This document shows, in pieces, positions 1 to 8,748 of a stretch of 64,000 nt of DNA. A program made the translations under genes and the position numbers. How positions within the stretch are numbered: position 1 is the first letter of the stretch; the number at the start of each line of letters is the position of its first letter. The notes beneath the pieces were generated by a model, which worked only from the letters and a program-made list of their open reading frames with translations, did not search any database and was not told the DNA's origin. The DNA comes from Verrucomicrobiales bacterium. Its GTDB lineage: Bacteria; Verrucomicrobiota; Verrucomicrobiia; Verrucomicrobiales; DEV007. The stretch is from assembly GCA_029212615.1 (NCBI GenBank), contig JARGPJ010000002.1:248001-312000 (forward strand). The letters are read 5' to 3'.

Positions 1-1
1 C

Positions 2-625
2 GAGAATCGAATCGCAAAAGCGGAAGTCGAAAGCAATCAAATCAGCCCGGTTTCACTGATGCCTCCCGGCCTTACCGCCTCCCTGCGCGAAGACGAGTTT
101 GTCGACCTCGCCCGCTTTCTCAGTGAACTTGGGAAAGACGGTGACTTTAAAACGCCGCCAAATCGCTTCATTCGACAATGGCAGACATTGATGCCTCACG
201 AACGAACCCGTGACGAAATCGGCCACCAGGGCGAAATTATCTTCACTGAAGAGATCGACAGCTACGTGTGGCTGCCAATCTATTCAAAAGTTAACGGAGC
301 CCTCCCTGTTGGTGAAACTCCCGATATCGTCGGGCGTGGCAAAAACCGTCATGCCGTTGCACGAACTTTTATTGATGTCGCTGAGAGCGGTGAGATTCAC
401 CTCCGCTTGATTGGCGAACTGAAGGACCTGGTCTTTTTTCATGGGGATACCGAAATCAAACTCCCTGAGTCCGGCAGCGAGACGGAAATCACACTCCAGA
501 TCAAAGAGCCTGGACGTCAAAAGCTCACCTTCTCAGGACTCAAGCGCCACGGCCTCGAAAACGTTTTCATCGAGCTGCTCGACGATGCCGGCACGGCCCA
601 ATTTGTTCCCGTTCTGGATTTTTAA
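2..625 (+). CDS. PVC-type heme-binding protein, C-terminal fragment
   Basis: The reading frame is open from base 2, so the gene continues upstream of the window; the first internal ATG at 59 is not a real start. The first visible residues include SLMPPG and a DLARFLSELGK stretch, which resemble the end of the cytochrome-like domain of the large Pirellula/Verrucomicrobium heme-binding proteins (TIGR02603 type). That domain usually follows a beta-propeller sugar dehydrogenase-like part. The remaining ~170 residues look like an all-beta extension. No CxxCH is visible in the fragment; it would lie upstream. It ends 18 bp before the FG-GAP gene and is probably co-transcribed with it. A secreted or periplasmic redox role is inferred from the family only. 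Confidence 0.7.
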   Translation, partial: ENRIAKAEVESNQISPVSLMPPGLTASLREDEFVDLARFLSELGKDGDFKTPPNRFIRQWQTLMPHERTRDEIGHQGEIIFTEEIDSYVWLPIYSKVNGALPVGETPDIVGRGKNRHAVARTFIDVAESGEIHLRLIGELKDLVFFHGDTEIKLPESGSETEITLQIKEPGRQKLTFSGLKRHGLENVFIELLDDAGTAQFVPVLDF

Positions 626-643
626 TCTCTCTCCCCAAATCCT

Positions 644-1855
644 ATGAAAATACCCGTTCTTATCCCCTGCGCAGTCGTTGTCGTCGCCGCAGCAACCCTC
701 ACGGCTCAACAGAAACCGAAAGGTAAGAAGCCACCGACACTGAAATTCGAAGTCAAGCAGCTCCACAAAGACAATGGAGAAGGCTGTGCCGTCGGCGATA
801 TCGACGGCGATGGTAAACTCGATGTCGTCGCCGGCGAATATTGGTATCGCGCACCTGATTTCCAGCAGCTGCCGGTAAGGAAGCTTCTCCCATTCGGAGC
901 TGACTACATTCAAAACAACTCGGATCACCTCTTCGACATAGACGGCGATGGAGATCTCGACGTCGTTGCCGGAGCATTCACCCTGCCACTGTTGACCTGG
1001 TATGAGAACCCCGGCGCGGGCAATTATGAAAAGGGTATATGGGAAGCCCACGAACTGGCCGATACCGGCTCGGTACACAATGAAGCGACCTACCTCCATG
1101 ATTTCGATGGTGACGGTCAACCTGAATACATTTCCAACTCCTGGCGTCCGGAGAACCCGATGCTAATCTGGCGCTTCGTCAAGAATGACGACGGGATAGT
1201 GACCGCTGAAAAGCATGTTGTTTCCGAGAGCGGCAACGGGCACGGAATAGGCTTTGGTGACATCAACGGCGACGGACTTGAAGACATTGTCTTTCGAGAC
1301 GGCTGGTATGAACGCCCTTCTGACGGCCCTTTCTCCGGCCCCTGGGAGTATCACGCCGATTTTGTCCTTCCTCACGCAAGCTGCCCCATTCTCGTTGTCG
1401 ATCTCAACGAAGATGGACGCAACGATCTGATCTGGGCCGATGGCCACAGTTATGGACTCTACTGGGAGGAGCAAATGGAACCCCAATCCGATGGGACAAT
1501 CGTTTGGCGTCAGCATCTCATCGACAAAAAATTCTCCCAGGCGCACACGATGACCTGGGGCGACATTGACAACGACGGGGCGAGTGAACTCATCACCGGA
1601 AAGCGCTACTTCGCCCACTCGGGCAAAGATCCCGGTGCGCACGACGATACCTCCTTGCAGTACTATGATTGGAATCCTGAAGATCAATCGTGGAAGAAAA
1701 ACTGGATCTCAACGGCCCCGGCCGGTGAAGGTCCCGGAGTCGGACTGCAGATACGCCTTGAAGATCTCGATGGGAACGGGTGGAAAGATATTATCGTTCC
1801 AGGCAAGAGCGGAACTCACATTATCTGGAATCAGGGCTGGACGAAACCCTCTTGA
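644..1855 (+). CDS. secreted FG-GAP/VCBS repeat protein
   Basis: A 403-residue protein with a signal peptide (residues 1-22, ending in TLTAQ). It then carries about seven blades with the calcium-binding D-x-D-x-D-G pattern, for example DIDGDGKLDVV, DIDGDGDLDVV, DINGDGLEDIV and DLDGNGWKDII. This spacing fits a seven-bladed integrin-like beta-propeller. No catalytic domain is visible; PVC proteins of this kind are usually annotated as carbohydrate- or surface-binding, and the substrate is unknown. It lies 18 bp after the heme-binding protein. A paralogue with the same architecture is at 17874-19073. Confidence 0.88.
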   Translation: MKIPVLIPCAVVVVAAATLTAQQKPKGKKPPTLKFEVKQLHKDNGEGCAVGDIDGDGKLDVVAGEYWYRAPDFQQLPVRKLLPFGADYIQNNSDHLFDIDGDGDLDVVAGAFTLPLLTWYENPGAGNYEKGIWEAHELADTGSVHNEATYLHDFDGDGQPEYISNSWRPENPMLIWRFVKNDDGIVTAEKHVVSESGNGHGIGFGDINGDGLEDIVFRDGWYERPSDGPFSGPWEYHADFVLPHASCPILVVDLNEDGRNDLIWADGHSYGLYWEEQMEPQSDGTIVWRQHLIDKKFSQAHTMTWGDIDNDGASELITGKRYFAHSGKDPGAHDDTSLQYYDWNPEDQSWKKNWISTAPAGEGPGVGLQIRLEDLDGNGWKDIIVPGKSGTHIIWNQGWTKPS

Positions 1856-1878
1856 TTTCCGATACTCACAAGTAACAA

Positions 1879-2448
1879 ATGTCCGACCAAGAACCTGAAA
1901 TCCCGAGTGATCCCGATCCCAATTCCTCCAGCGGGGAATCGAGCCGGGTCGCGATCCCTTCGGTACTTCATTCGTTCTACGAGGACCGCCCGTTCGTTTC
2001 CTGCACCCGCTGCGGGGAATCGCTTTGCGATTTTGAAGAAGGCTTTCGGATCTCCAAAAGCTTTAAAGGTGATGAAGTGATTCTTGAGCACGCCATGTGC
2101 ATGCCCTGCCTCACGGCGATGCTCGATGAAACCTCAGAGGAATCGAAGGAGCGACTCGCAAAGTTCCACGAAGAACGGCTCCGGGAGGTGACCGGCTTCG
2201 ATGAATGCGCGCTCTGCGAGCACACACTTGAAGAAGTTAAAGACGAAGAGTTCAGTCTTGTTGGTGTCTGCCAAGGTTCTGACATGGTCGATAGTGCCAT
2301 GATTTGCTACGACTGTCTGGACGCGATGAGTGAGATCATGTCAGAGGAAACCCGCCGGACATGGGATCGATTTCGGGAAGAGAACTTTCCCGGCGTACCG
2401 TCTGATTTTGAGCCTTTTCCGTCGAGGCCTTCGCCCATCGCCCTTTAG
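1879..2448 (+). CDS. cysteine-rich hypothetical protein with two putative zinc knuckles
   Basis: A 189-residue soluble protein with no signal peptide. Four cysteine clusters are visible: CTRCGESLC near residue 42, CMPC near 74, CALC near 113 and CYDC near 143. These could form two zinc sites. The rest is acidic and helical, and both termini are rich in proline and serine. I do not recognise a named family. It starts 23 bp after the FG-GAP gene and ends 10 bp before the convergent deacetylase gene, with no terminator-like hairpin in the gap. A regulatory or metal-binding role is possible but not shown. Confidence 0.75.
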   Translation: MSDQEPEIPSDPDPNSSSGESSRVAIPSVLHSFYEDRPFVSCTRCGESLCDFEEGFRISKSFKGDEVILEHAMCMPCLTAMLDETSEESKERLAKFHEERLREVTGFDECALCEHTLEEVKDEEFSLVGVCQGSDMVDSAMICYDCLDAMSEIMSEETRRTWDRFREENFPGVPSDFEPFPSRPSPIAL

Positions 2449-2458
2449 CGCGATTGGG

Positions 2459-3364
2459 TCACTGGAGGTTTGCCGCCTGCCTGAAGAGATCGGCGTGAGC
2501 TGAGATAGAGGTTCCAATCGGTTCCCCATATCCCCCACCCATCGTGATCACGAGTGGAACACCTTTGCCTTGAGCAAATTGCAGAACGATCTCATTGCGT
2601 CGTTTCAGGCCGGCACGAGTGAGCGAGAGATGCCCGAGGCGATCCGAGGCAAGGGCATCGACCCCCGCTTGAAATAAGATCAAATCAAACTCAAGAGCCT
2701 CCATCTCGCAAAGAAAAAACTGTTCCAGCTTCTCCAGGTAGTCAGCGTCGCCCGTCCCCTCTTCCAGAGGAACATCAATATCCGAGGTCATTTTCCGAAA
2801 GGGAAAGTTTTTCTGACAATGGAAAGAAACAGTGAACACAGAGGAATCATCATCGAAAATCGCCGCCGTCCCGTCCCCTTGGTGCACGTCCAGGTCGATG
2901 ATCGCAACCCGACCGATGCCATGATTTCTTTGAGCAATCCGCGCGGCGACGGCGAGATCGTTAAAAATGCAGTAGCCTGACCCGAAATCATGATAGGCAT
3001 GATGAGTCCCGCCACCCAGATTGGCGGCGAACCCTCCACCGCTGATGGCACGCTCCGTTGCCTCAACAGTTCCCCCCGTGAGGATTAAGGTTCGCTCCAC
3101 CATGACTTGAGTCCACGGCCTCAATCCAATCCGGCGCACCATGGATTCTTCGAGGCTCCCTTCCAGAAAAGCCCGAACATAGGCTTCGTCATGAACCGGT
3201 GAGAGAGCAGCGGGGTCGAGCCGACCGGGTTCCTCAAAAACAATCCCTCCGTCCACCTCCAAATCCGCGAGAGCTTCGCGAACAAGCCGATACCGTTCCC
3301 TCGGAAACCGGGCCGCTGGATCAAGCCCGTCAGTGTAAATCGGAGAATACCAAATAGGGAGCAT
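2459..3364 (-). CDS. histone deacetylase/AcuC-family amidohydrolase
   Basis: A 301-residue protein of the class II-like histone deacetylase/acetoin-utilisation/polyamine deacetylase superfamily. Family motifs appear in order: GGGTHHAYHDFGSGYC (active-site histidines), DLDVHQGDGT (Asp and His zinc ligands), FQAGVDALASDRLG (third zinc ligand Asp) and the C-terminal GGGYG loop. Expected chemistry is zinc-dependent removal of acetyl or similar groups from lysine, polyamines or another amide in the cytoplasm; the substrate cannot be read from sequence. A 90-residue partner gene lies immediately upstream, so the two probably form one minus-strand unit. Confidence 0.93.
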   Translation of the reverse strand: MLPIWYSPIYTDGLDPAARFPRERYRLVREALADLEVDGGIVFEEPGRLDPAALSPVHDEAYVRAFLEGSLEESMVRRIGLRPWTQVMVERTLILTGGTVEATERAISGGGFAANLGGGTHHAYHDFGSGYCIFNDLAVAARIAQRNHGIGRVAIIDLDVHQGDGTAAIFDDDSSVFTVSFHCQKNFPFRKMTSDIDVPLEEGTGDADYLEKLEQFFLCEMEALEFDLILFQAGVDALASDRLGHLSLTRAGLKRRNEIVLQFAQGKGVPLVITMGGGYGEPIGTSISAHADLFRQAANLQ

Positions 3365-3393
3365 CTCTTCTAATTACGCCCCTCACTGGCAAA

Positions 3394-3642
3394 TCAATCG
3401 TCCGCCGTCGGCAAATCTCTCATCGGATCATCAAGGTGCCGGGCGCCCTCGACAAGAAGAGCATGAATCTGCTGCTGAAGTTCGGCGGGAAGCGGCCCTT
3501 CGTCGGGAGATTCCCGCACAAGTCGCTTTGCCTCATCAAGTTCCAGAGCCTCCACCGCAGAACGCACTAAGCGCAATCGAACAGACCAGTCTTCGGGACT
3601 TCGCTCCAGCTCACGATAAAGCTCCTCGGCACTTCCTCTCAT
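3394..3642 (-). CDS. small helical hypothetical protein upstream of the deacetylase
   Basis: An 82-residue protein if translation starts at the ATG at 3642 (MRGSAEELYREL); an in-frame ATG at 3666 would add eight residues that look unlike the rest. It is highly charged and predicted helical (EELYRELERSPEDW, then LEAELDEAKRL-like segments), resembling one and a half TPR helices. There is no signal peptide or metal motif. The stop lies 29 bp before the deacetylase start on the same strand, suggesting one operon. The function is unknown; a TPR-like partner is an inference. Confidence 0.6.
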   Translation of the reverse strand: MRGSAEELYRELERSPEDWSVRLRLVRSAVEALELDEAKRLVRESPDEGPLPAELQQQIHALLVEGARHLDDPMRDLPTADD

Positions 3643-3890
3643 TCCGCACCAAAGCGTGAATTCCAATGTTCTTCAAGGTCATCTCCGGGAAAGAAGTGGA
3701 TTTCACATCGAAGTCAAAACCTATACTCAGAGCGTATTCCACCTGGAGGAATGCACAATGATGCGTCCTCCGTCGACACTTACCGGATCAGTTTTTTTGT
3801 GACTGGCCTATATTCGGAGACTTCTTCCCCATTGAAAATTTGAACAAATCCTTAAAAAGAGGATACTTAAGCTCTGTTAATTCTTCGAAC

Positions 3891-5495
3891 ATGCCAGCCT
3901 CCCTTCGAATTCCAGTCCTCCTGCTCACTCTCATTCTTATGGGACAGAGTCACTTTGCCTCAGCGCAGGGCATGAACTCCTACATTCAAGTCGAAACATC
4001 CAAAGCAAAAGGGGGCATCGACAGTTGGTACAAAGCGAGAAACTATTCTGCCATCTGGTCCGGCGAACATCTTGGTGGATTAGCCCAGTTCATCCGTTCT
4101 CTCGATGCCCATGGTCTATCGCCACACCTCTTCCAACTCGATGCCTGGGACGCGCAATGGAGGGCACCCAGCCCTGATCCTCAAGCACGGGCTGCCGTTG
4201 AAGTTGGAACCACACAGTTGGCACTCTACGCGATTCAGGCACTTGCCTACGGCTTCGTCGATCCGGGATCAGTGCACCCGAAATGGGCCGATATTCCCAG
4301 GAAAGTCACGGCCTACCACTTTCTCGATCAGGCATTGCAGCAGCCGCCTTCGCAATTCGCCAACTTCCTTCTCAGTCGCGTCCCCCCGCAGGACGATCGC
4401 TACGATGAAATGATCAAGAAGCTGGCGACCTACCGGAAAATCGATGCGCTTGGTGGCTGGCGGAACCTTCCTTCAACGGCGGCTCCAGCAGGTCCGGGAA
4501 CTGAATACTCCGAGCTGCGTCTCCTTCAATCACGCCTCCAGGCCGAAGGCGATCTGCCAGCGGGTGGCATTTCTTCAAAGAAAGCACGCAAGGCGACGAT
4601 TGACCAGCGGACGAGCGATGCCATCAAATCCTTCCAGTTCCGACATGGCATCGATCCTGACGGCTACATCGGCGCACAAACTCTCGTCGAGCTGAATACG
4701 CCCACGAAAAAACGCGTCAACACCCTGATCATTAACATTGACCGTCTCCGCTGGATGCCCCGCGCTTACGAACAATCTGAACACATTGAAGTAAATATCG
4801 CGGAAAGCGCGCTCCGGATGTTTGATTCGCGACGTCAGATCACCGTCATGCCGGTGATTGTCGGAGTGAAAGGCAAGCATCAGACACCTATCTTCCACGG
4901 AAATATCCAACACCTCTTCTTTCGCCCCTACTGGAATGTTCCGCTTTCCATCGCCAAAACTGAAATCGTCCCCAAAGCCCTTTCCAACCCGGAGGGTTAC
5001 ATGAGATCGCACAACTACGAACTCGTCCCCTCTTACGGAGCATCAAACAGCCAAATTTTGTCCAACACATCCGCGAACCTCCAAAAAGCGGCATCCGGCA
5101 GCCTCCTGATCAGGCAATCGAGTGGTCCGGATAATTCCCTGGGCCTCGTAAAATTCATTTTCCCGAACGATTCTTCGGTTTACCTGCACGACACGCCCGA
5201 TCACAGCCTCTTTCAGGCCACGGATCGCGATTTCAGCCACGGCTGCGTTCGTGTGTCACGCCCCGACGAATTAGCCTCACTCCTCCTCCAGCGAAACGGA
5301 GGATGGAATCTCGATTCAGTTCGTGCTGCGATGCAGGACGTAAACAATCCTAATCGGAAGGAAATCTTCAGTCGTCCCATGCCGGTCTACCTTGTCTACT
5401 GGACGAGCACGATCATGAACGACAAACGAGTTCGCTTCGATCAGGACATTTACGGACACGACGCCATTTTAATGCAGAAGTTTGGTCTGCAATAA
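3891..5495 (+). CDS. L,D-transpeptidase (YcbB-like)
   Basis: A periplasmic peptidoglycan cross-linking enzyme of about 534 residues. I place the start at the ATG at 3891, which gives a clean signal peptide (MPASLRIPVLLLTLIL to ASAQ); a TTG 17 codons upstream is in frame but less likely. Order of parts: signal peptide, a YcbB-like N-terminal scaffold, a peptidoglycan-binding-like helical domain (DAIKSFQFRHGIDPDGYIG), then a YkuD catalytic domain. The catalytic motif SHGCVRVS is intact, with the nucleophile at about Cys452. It is expected to make 3-3 cross-links or attach proteins to peptidoglycan. It converges on the sulfatase gene with a 6-bp gap and no obvious terminator. Confidence 0.92.
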   Translation: MPASLRIPVLLLTLILMGQSHFASAQGMNSYIQVETSKAKGGIDSWYKARNYSAIWSGEHLGGLAQFIRSLDAHGLSPHLFQLDAWDAQWRAPSPDPQARAAVEVGTTQLALYAIQALAYGFVDPGSVHPKWADIPRKVTAYHFLDQALQQPPSQFANFLLSRVPPQDDRYDEMIKKLATYRKIDALGGWRNLPSTAAPAGPGTEYSELRLLQSRLQAEGDLPAGGISSKKARKATIDQRTSDAIKSFQFRHGIDPDGYIGAQTLVELNTPTKKRVNTLIINIDRLRWMPRAYEQSEHIEVNIAESALRMFDSRRQITVMPVIVGVKGKHQTPIFHGNIQHLFFRPYWNVPLSIAKTEIVPKALSNPEGYMRSHNYELVPSYGASNSQILSNTSANLQKAASGSLLIRQSSGPDNSLGLVKFIFPNDSSVYLHDTPDHSLFQATDRDFSHGCVRVSRPDELASLLLQRNGGWNLDSVRAAMQDVNNPNRKEIFSRPMPVYLVYWTSTIMNDKRVRFDQDIYGHDAILMQKFGLQ

Positions 5496-5501
5496 TTTTC
5501 A

Positions 5502-7247
5502 TTAGAGGCGCTTTAGCATGAGAAGGCGGAAGTCCATGACTTCCGCGCCGGGGATGTCTGTTGCTTTGAGGGACAGGGTTCCTTCGCCCGCCTCCAGCTC
5601 AATGGTTCCCAGGGTCATCGGCGCCCAGTCCTGCGTGTAGCTCTCGACTCGACGGGAACGGTCCTGCTCGCGGCCGAGAAGAGGACTCGCATGCGCTTTC
5701 GTTACTTCCCCTTTCAAAATGGAATCGCCAAAACTCAGCTCAAGGGTTGAACCAAGATTCCCGGGGTCACAGGTGTAGAACAACTGGACTTCGAAGTTAC
5801 CTCCCTCAGCCACTTCTACCTCCCAGTTGATGGAATCTTCTGTTGAGACCCAATTCGAGAAGAACGAGTCATTCGGGAACTTATTCGAACGCTTGATGTT
5901 TCCCTGAGGAACCCCGTCGCGTGCCGGAATCTGCGTCCAGATATGCCCCGGGTCGGCAATCACAAAGGGTCGGGTATCTTCACCAAGCTCAGTAAGCATT
6001 TCCGATTTCCAGCGCTTCAGCTGTTTCGCAAGGGTGGCATGCTCCTCCGGAAACTCAGCCGAAACATCATTGTATTGCCCGGGATCTTCGATCATGTTGT
6101 AGAGCTTTCCCTCCGTGGAGAGGCGAAACCGGGGCGAACGAACGCTGTATTTCGTTTTCCAGCCGGAAAAGATCAGGCGATCATTGACTACCGGAGCCGC
6201 CTCTTTTCCCATGATCAGCGGAGCCAGGCTCTTACCATCGAGTGGCTTTTCACTCATCAGTGGAACCCCTGACAATTCTGCAAGCGTCGGGAGTAAATCG
6301 ATCGCCGCACCGAAGGTGTTTACACGGGTCGCCGGCTTAATCTTTGCCGGCCAGCGAATTAGCAGTGGACTGCGAACACCGCCCTCGTCAGTGCTTCCCT
6401 TTCTTCCCGCCATGCCGCCGTTCCAACGGTAGCCGTTCGGTCCGTTGTCACAAAAATACATGACAATGGTGTCCTCCGCGAGATTCAGTTCGTTGAGCTT
6501 TTCGAGGACCCGGCCGACATTCCAGTCAATGTTCTCGCACATCGCGAGGGCAGCCCGGAGATGCAAATCATCCTCCTTCTCCGGATCCCGGTGACGCATC
6601 ACGATCTCCTTGTTTTCGAAACGGTCCCAGAATTCATCCGGCACCTGCATCGGTGAATGAGGTGTGTTGTACGGCAGATAAACGAAGAAGGGCTTCTCCC
6701 GGTTTTGCTCAATGTAGCTTATCGCTTTGTCAGTAAAATCATCGACCACAAACCCTTCGCCACTGACAATCGTCCCGTTGTGCTCCAACATCGGGCTGAA
6801 GTAGTTCCCCCAGTGCCCCGAACAGAACCCATAGAACTCCTCAAAGCCACGTCCATTCGGATGATAGGGATACTGCATTCCGTTGTGCCATTTCCCGAAG
6901 GCCCCCGTCCGGTACCCAGCTGCTTTGAAGGTGTCGCCAATCGTGACTTCATCAAGATCGAGCCTTTCCCCTCCCGCCGAGGTCGAGTAAACACCGCCCC
7001 GCTGGTGGTAGCGCCCGGTTAAGAATTCAGCGCGAGTAGGAGAACAAACCGGCGAAACATAGAAGCGATCAAAAGAGGCCCCGTCCGCCGCCAGAGAATC
7101 GATATGTGGAGTCGATAGATTTGTGTTCCCCGAAACACTCAGGTCACCCCACCCTTGATCATCCGTGAGAATGACGATGACATTCGGATGACTGGCCCCA
7201 CTCAGAAGAGGTGCCAAAGCGAAAAAAACAAGGCAAAGAAATCTCAT
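5502..7247 (-). CDS. secreted type I sulfatase (arylsulfatase A-like)
   Basis: A 581-residue alkaline-phosphatase-superfamily sulfatase with a signal peptide (residues 1-18). The N-terminal metal motif (ILTDDQGWGD) and the sulfatase signature C-S-P-T-R at residues 68-72 are present. The cysteine is the residue that is oxidised to formylglycine. Further family motifs are GKWHNG and a C-terminal DNGPNG. About 110 residues after the catalytic domain form an all-beta region with no named match. It probably removes sulfate esters from algal or host polysaccharides outside the cytoplasm. No sulfatase-maturating enzyme gene is in the window. Confidence 0.93.
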   Translation of the reverse strand: MRFLCLVFFALAPLLSGASHPNVIVILTDDQGWGDLSVSGNTNLSTPHIDSLAADGASFDRFYVSPVCSPTRAEFLTGRYHQRGGVYSTSAGGERLDLDEVTIGDTFKAAGYRTGAFGKWHNGMQYPYHPNGRGFEEFYGFCSGHWGNYFSPMLEHNGTIVSGEGFVVDDFTDKAISYIEQNREKPFFVYLPYNTPHSPMQVPDEFWDRFENKEIVMRHRDPEKEDDLHLRAALAMCENIDWNVGRVLEKLNELNLAEDTIVMYFCDNGPNGYRWNGGMAGRKGSTDEGGVRSPLLIRWPAKIKPATRVNTFGAAIDLLPTLAELSGVPLMSEKPLDGKSLAPLIMGKEAAPVVNDRLIFSGWKTKYSVRSPRFRLSTEGKLYNMIEDPGQYNDVSAEFPEEHATLAKQLKRWKSEMLTELGEDTRPFVIADPGHIWTQIPARDGVPQGNIKRSNKFPNDSFFSNWVSTEDSINWEVEVAEGGNFEVQLFYTCDPGNLGSTLELSFGDSILKGEVTKAHASPLLGREQDRSRRVESYTQDWAPMTLGTIELEAGEGTLSLKATDIPGAEVMDFRLLMLKRL

Positions 7248-7317
7248 GGCGCGAGGCTAGCACCGGCATGATTTCCGGGCAATTCCGCGATTAGGTTTTC
7301 ACAACAAGGAGGCACAT

Positions 7318-7345
7318 GCCCCATCAGCCGGATAGCTGAAGGGGC
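7318..7345. other. intergenic hairpin between Nramp-like and sulfatase genes
   Basis: GCCCC-A-TCAGC, a six-base loop CGGATA, then GCTGA-A-GGGGC gives a ten-base-pair stem with one A/A mismatch. It lies just after the stop of the Nramp-like gene (7366, minus strand). No U-tract follows on either strand, so it may be a weak terminator or mRNA-stabilising stem rather than a classical intrinsic terminator. Confidence 0.4.
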
Positions 7346-7365
7346 GAGTTCCAGCCCGCTTCACT

Positions 7366-8610
7366 TTAGCCGGTCACTTTTTCCCAAACCGCCAGCGCCG
7401 TTCTAATGGCGAGCGCGCACGAGATCAGGAATCCGGCAGCAGCGAGCCCCACGATCCATCGCGGAACTCTCCGGTCACCGGTAAGCTCTCTACGCGTTCC
7501 CAGATAAACGAGAGCCGCCGCAAGCGCCGGTATGCCCAGAACCGTTAGCGCCTGAGCAAAGGTAATCAGCGACACGGTGCTCCCCTCTCTCAAAATCGAA
7601 AAGATCGCAACTGTCATCCCCGTTAACAAGGCCACAGTTGTCAGATGGAGAGGCCAGCGCTGGGAAAGGCGGCTCCCTTTTCCAATCGAATCTGCCATCA
7701 CCGTTCCGCCGATCATGGAATTCACGAGAAATGAGCTGAAAGCGCCCGCGACAATTCCAAGACTGAAGACCACCGTCGCCCACGGTCCGAAGAGTGGTTC
7801 GAGCTGGCGGGCCACGTCATCAATTCCAGCAAGTGTGACTCCGTCAAGATTCCCGTAGAACACGCGAGTGGCGGTCATGAGGATGATCAAGGTCACCAAA
7901 CCGAGAACCGAAATCCCGACAACAGAGTCCACCAGCCCCCTCCTTGCGTCCCCGATTCCCCACCCTTTCTCCTTCACGAGATAGCTCTGGTAGAAGGCCC
8001 CACCGACCGAGAAAGTCGTCCCTATCATGCCTACAAGTGCAATAAGATCTCCTTTAGCTGTTGGAGCAACAGGGTCGAAAGATCGTGGCGTGAGATGAGC
8101 GACAACAAAATTGACGAGGAATGCAAACACCATCACGCCAATGAGAATCTTCATCAATTTCTCAACTGAGCCGTAAAGGTTTCGCATCAGGTAGAGGCAT
8201 GAAACAACGAAGCAGTTGAAAACAACGAGCAGGAGTACCTGCGAGACGAGCGACAACGGCACGCCCCCGTTTACGATCTCCACCAGAGGCGAAAGCCCGG
8301 CAACGACCGCAATGTTATTACTCGATTGAAACAGGGCCACGAGGAGGAAGAGAATCAGACCAACCGCCACAGCAACCGGCCTCCCGAGCCGGGAGGAAAG
8401 CTCGTCACAGGGACTTCCCTCATAAATTACACCTATTCTCGCAGCGAGCGCGACCATTCCTATCATGAGAACCACCGAGGCAATCACCACAGGAATCCCA
8501 AGTGGTCCGAAACTTGCCCCCACCTTCGAACTGGTAAGGATGCTTCCCGGTCCGAGAACCACCGCGGCCACAACGATGGCCGGTCCAAGCGATTGAAGAA
8601 GTTTTTTCAC
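7366..8610 (-). CDS. Nramp-like divalent cation transporter with altered metal-site motifs
   Basis: A 414-residue integral membrane protein with about 11 hydrophobic segments and an Nramp/SLC11 start (residues 8-30, GPAIVVAAVVLGPGS). In canonical Nramp the TM1 metal motif is DPGN; here it is GPGS (residues 20-23), so the metal-binding Asp and Asn are absent. The TM6 MPH motif is replaced by SVGGAFYQS (201-209). The fold assignment is good, but manganese or iron transport should not be assumed. It diverges from the ABC importer operon with about 140 bp between the starts, so the two may share regulation. Confidence 0.78.
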   Translation of the reverse strand: MKKLLQSLGPAIVVAAVVLGPGSILTSSKVGASFGPLGIPVVIASVVLMIGMVALAARIGVIYEGSPCDELSSRLGRPVAVAVGLILFLLVALFQSSNNIAVVAGLSPLVEIVNGGVPLSLVSQVLLLVVFNCFVVSCLYLMRNLYGSVEKLMKILIGVMVFAFLVNFVVAHLTPRSFDPVAPTAKGDLIALVGMIGTTFSVGGAFYQSYLVKEKGWGIGDARRGLVDSVVGISVLGLVTLIILMTATRVFYGNLDGVTLAGIDDVARQLEPLFGPWATVVFSLGIVAGAFSSFLVNSMIGGTVMADSIGKGSRLSQRWPLHLTTVALLTGMTVAIFSILREGSTVSLITFAQALTVLGIPALAAALVYLGTRRELTGDRRVPRWIVGLAAAGFLISCALAIRTALAVWEKVTG

Positions 8611-8748
8611 AAAATCAGGAAAACAAAGCCGGAATCAACCGGCGAGACATTTTCTCCCCGTCCTTAAACGAGATCGAGGAGACATATTTCCTTGTCCAAC
8701 GCCCCGGATTCAGCTACATCGGGCAGGTCTGCTCGAAGAAATCCTGCC

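Noticed and set aside
533..1120. 195-codon minus-strand frame over the first FG-GAP gene
   Set aside because: It is an antisense shadow; the repeated Asp-Gly codons give a long open frame on the opposite strand.
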